64,000 bases of DNA from Kutzneria buriramensis (lineage in GTDB: Bacteria; Actinomycetota; Actinomycetes; Mycobacteriales; Pseudonocardiaceae), in contig NZ_QUNO01000005.1 in the NCBI RefSeq assembly GCF_003387475.1, positions 248,001-312,000 on the forward strand, written 5' to 3'. This document shows, one piece after another, positions 62,875 through 64,000 of the stretch. Under the pieces are notes generated by a model that made no database searches, was not told the DNA's origin, and worked only from the letters and a program-made list of their open reading frames with translations. Every line of letters starts with the position of its first letter. The first letter of the stretch is position 1. The position numbers and the translations under genes are program-made.

Positions 62875-64000
62875 TCAGTCGTGGATGGGAGCGGTGGCTT
62901 CGACGTCCCGCAAGCTCCTCATCGGAGGATTCGGGCCTAGTTCACTGATGAATCGCGCCTTGGTGGTCGGGTCCTCCAGATCGGCGAACCATGCCTTCAG
63001 CCAGTCGAGGATCTGCTGCTTGTGCAAGGTGTCCTCGGCTCCGTCCAATCCAAGAACCTCCGCCACGGTCGCGGCTTCCTGCGCGGGGATCAGGCCGGCA
63101 TTGCGGGCGTAGTCGCGCAGTCTCGACGGGGTGCTCAGCCGCTGCCGGCTCGCCGGTTCGAGGAGCATCAGTATTCGGGCTGCCACGACGCCCGCGATCG
63201 TGAGATCCAGGACACGGCGGCTGCGGCGGGTGATCGGGATCGCGTCAACGAACCGGTCGCCCTGACGTACGTACGGTCCGAAGTGGCGGAACGTCTGGGC
63301 GTCGCGCTCCCGGCCGATCTTGTGTAGGACGTACACCAGACCGGGGTGCCGTCGCCCTACCCGTGCGGTCGTCTGGATGAACTCCGCCGTGGTCAGCGGT
63401 AGGCCCAGCATCACCATCGTGTTGAGCCGTTCGACGTCCACACCGTGGGAGAGCATCGAGCTTGCTGCGACGACGTGGACGCGTTCGTCGAAGTCGTCTT
63501 CAGGGTGCTCCAGTCGTTCGAGGATGCCGCGGACTTCGTCGAAGTCCGTCTGACCGGTGAGCTGCTCGACGTTGATGCCATCGACGGTGTTGTTGCTGCC
63601 CAGGCTGCGCCCGGCGGCCTCCACGTCGTAGAGGGTCGTGCCATAGACGACATTGGTACCGTACTGACTGATCAACATGTCGGCGTGCCGCGGGTCGACG
63701 CCTGCCTCCGCGCAGACCATTGTTGGGTCCTTCAGCAGGTCCCGTATGCAGTGCTGCAACGTGTCCAGGGTGCGGTCGCTCACGTGCTCCAGCGTCACCC
63801 CGCGCGGGGCAACGGCTACGAACCGGCGCAGAGGCTGCTTGGCTGGCACTGTCCAGAACGACTCGCCCGGTCGCGGGCCCGGTTGCGGGAACACCCTGCC
63901 CTGGCGCCGGTAGAGCACATCGACCTGGCGATCGTAGCCGGTCAGGGTCGCGCTGCTCGCTACGATCTTCGTCTGGCTGCCGCAAAGCTCGCTCTGTAGG
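62875..64000 (-). CDS. drmA: DISARM helicase DrmA (partial, N-terminus beyond window)
   Basis: The C-terminal 374 residues only; the frame continues past base 64,000. It begins in LQSELCGSQTKIVASSATLTG (SAT motif III), then shows the helicase C-terminal lobe: AASSMLSHGVDVERLNTMVM and TTAEFIQTTARVGRRHPGLV (motif VI). It ends 13 bases before drmB. Together with DrmB it forms the DISARM core pair that binds single-stranded DNA. Confidence 0.8.
   Translation of the reverse strand, partial: LQSELCGSQTKIVASSATLTGYDRQVDVLYRRQGRVFPQPGPRPGESFWTVPAKQPLRRFVAVAPRGVTLEHVSDRTLDTLQHCIRDLLKDPTMVCAEAGVDPRHADMLISQYGTNVVYGTTLYDVEAAGRSLGSNNTVDGINVEQLTGQTDFDEVRGILERLEHPEDDFDERVHVVAASSMLSHGVDVERLNTMVMLGLPLTTAEFIQTTARVGRRHPGLVYVLHKIGRERDAQTFRHFGPYVRQGDRFVDAIPITRRSRRVLDLTIAGVVAARILMLLEPASRQRLSTPSRLRDYARNAGLIPAQEAATVAEVLGLDGAEDTLHKQQILDWLKAWFADLEDPTTKARFISELGPNPPMRSLRDVEATAPIHD

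Noticed and set aside
30270-64000. Right attachment site (attR) of the element
   Set aside because: I looked for a second tRNA 3' fragment and did not recognise one; the element may end beyond the window, and serine integrase cores are too short to see.
44474-64000. BREX or type I restriction system
   Set aside because: The adenine methylase resembles PglX, but no BrxA/B/C, PglZ or HsdS/HsdR genes are present; DrmA, DrmB and DrmD fit better.

Overview
The window is chromosomal DNA from a high-GC actinomycete. The best guess is a member of the Pseudonocardiaceae. This is inferred from GTG/leaderless gene starts with TANNNT -10 boxes, a CoaE-UPF0157 fusion, UvrB, PolA and RpsA of actinobacterial type, DUF3558, DUF574-type methyltransferase and EspG-like proteins. 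It cannot be fixed to a species by reading alone.

Left part (1 to about 30,190) is ordinary core chromosome: partial zapE-type ATPase, a RibD-like reductase, an RDD membrane protein, a secreted protein built of 12-residue repeats, uvrB, a DUF4232 lipoprotein, two DUF402 proteins, coaE, a BBE-type FAD oxidoreductase, rpsA, a methyltransferase and acetyltransferase pair, a YhgE/Pip export operon with its TetR regulator and a palindromic operator, a DJ-1-like gene divergent from a MocR regulator, polA, a hotdog thioesterase, a complete livKHMGF branched-chain amino acid transporter, a secreted FN3 protein and the ANTAR regulator pdtaR.

At 30,194-30,266 lies a 73-nt tRNA with a CAA anticodon. 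A large serine integrase runs straight through it on the opposite strand, so this is the left boundary (attL) of an integrated element. Behind it come a small ORF overlapping the integrase, a dense array of CGAGAC/GTCTCG hexamers, a replication-relaxation protein, and a rightward series (HAD hydrolase, XRE regulator, Zn-ribbon-like protein, DUF574-type methyltransferase, two unknowns). Next is a type VII secretion (ESX) effector module: EspG-like chaperone, a small helical protein with a YxxxD signal, a DUF3558 lipoprotein, a PPE/WXG-like Pro-Gly-rich protein, a TNT-type NAD+ glycohydrolase toxin and its presumed immunity protein.

The right end (44,474-64,000) is a leftward phage-defence locus: DrmA (cut by the window edge), DrmB, a Vsr-like nuclease on the other strand, a DrmD SNF2 helicase, a 1,579-aa DrmMI-like adenine methylase, a 2,112-aa DruE/MrfA-like helicase with DUF1998 and a nuclease-like tail, and a UvrD-type helicase with a RelE-like N-terminus. 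The last four are joined by 1-4-nt start/stop overlaps. It looks like class 1 DISARM without a visible drmC, merged with a Druantia-type giant helicase and an extra RelE-UvrD protein. This composite is the most interesting content of the window.

No CRISPR array and no insertion sequence were seen.
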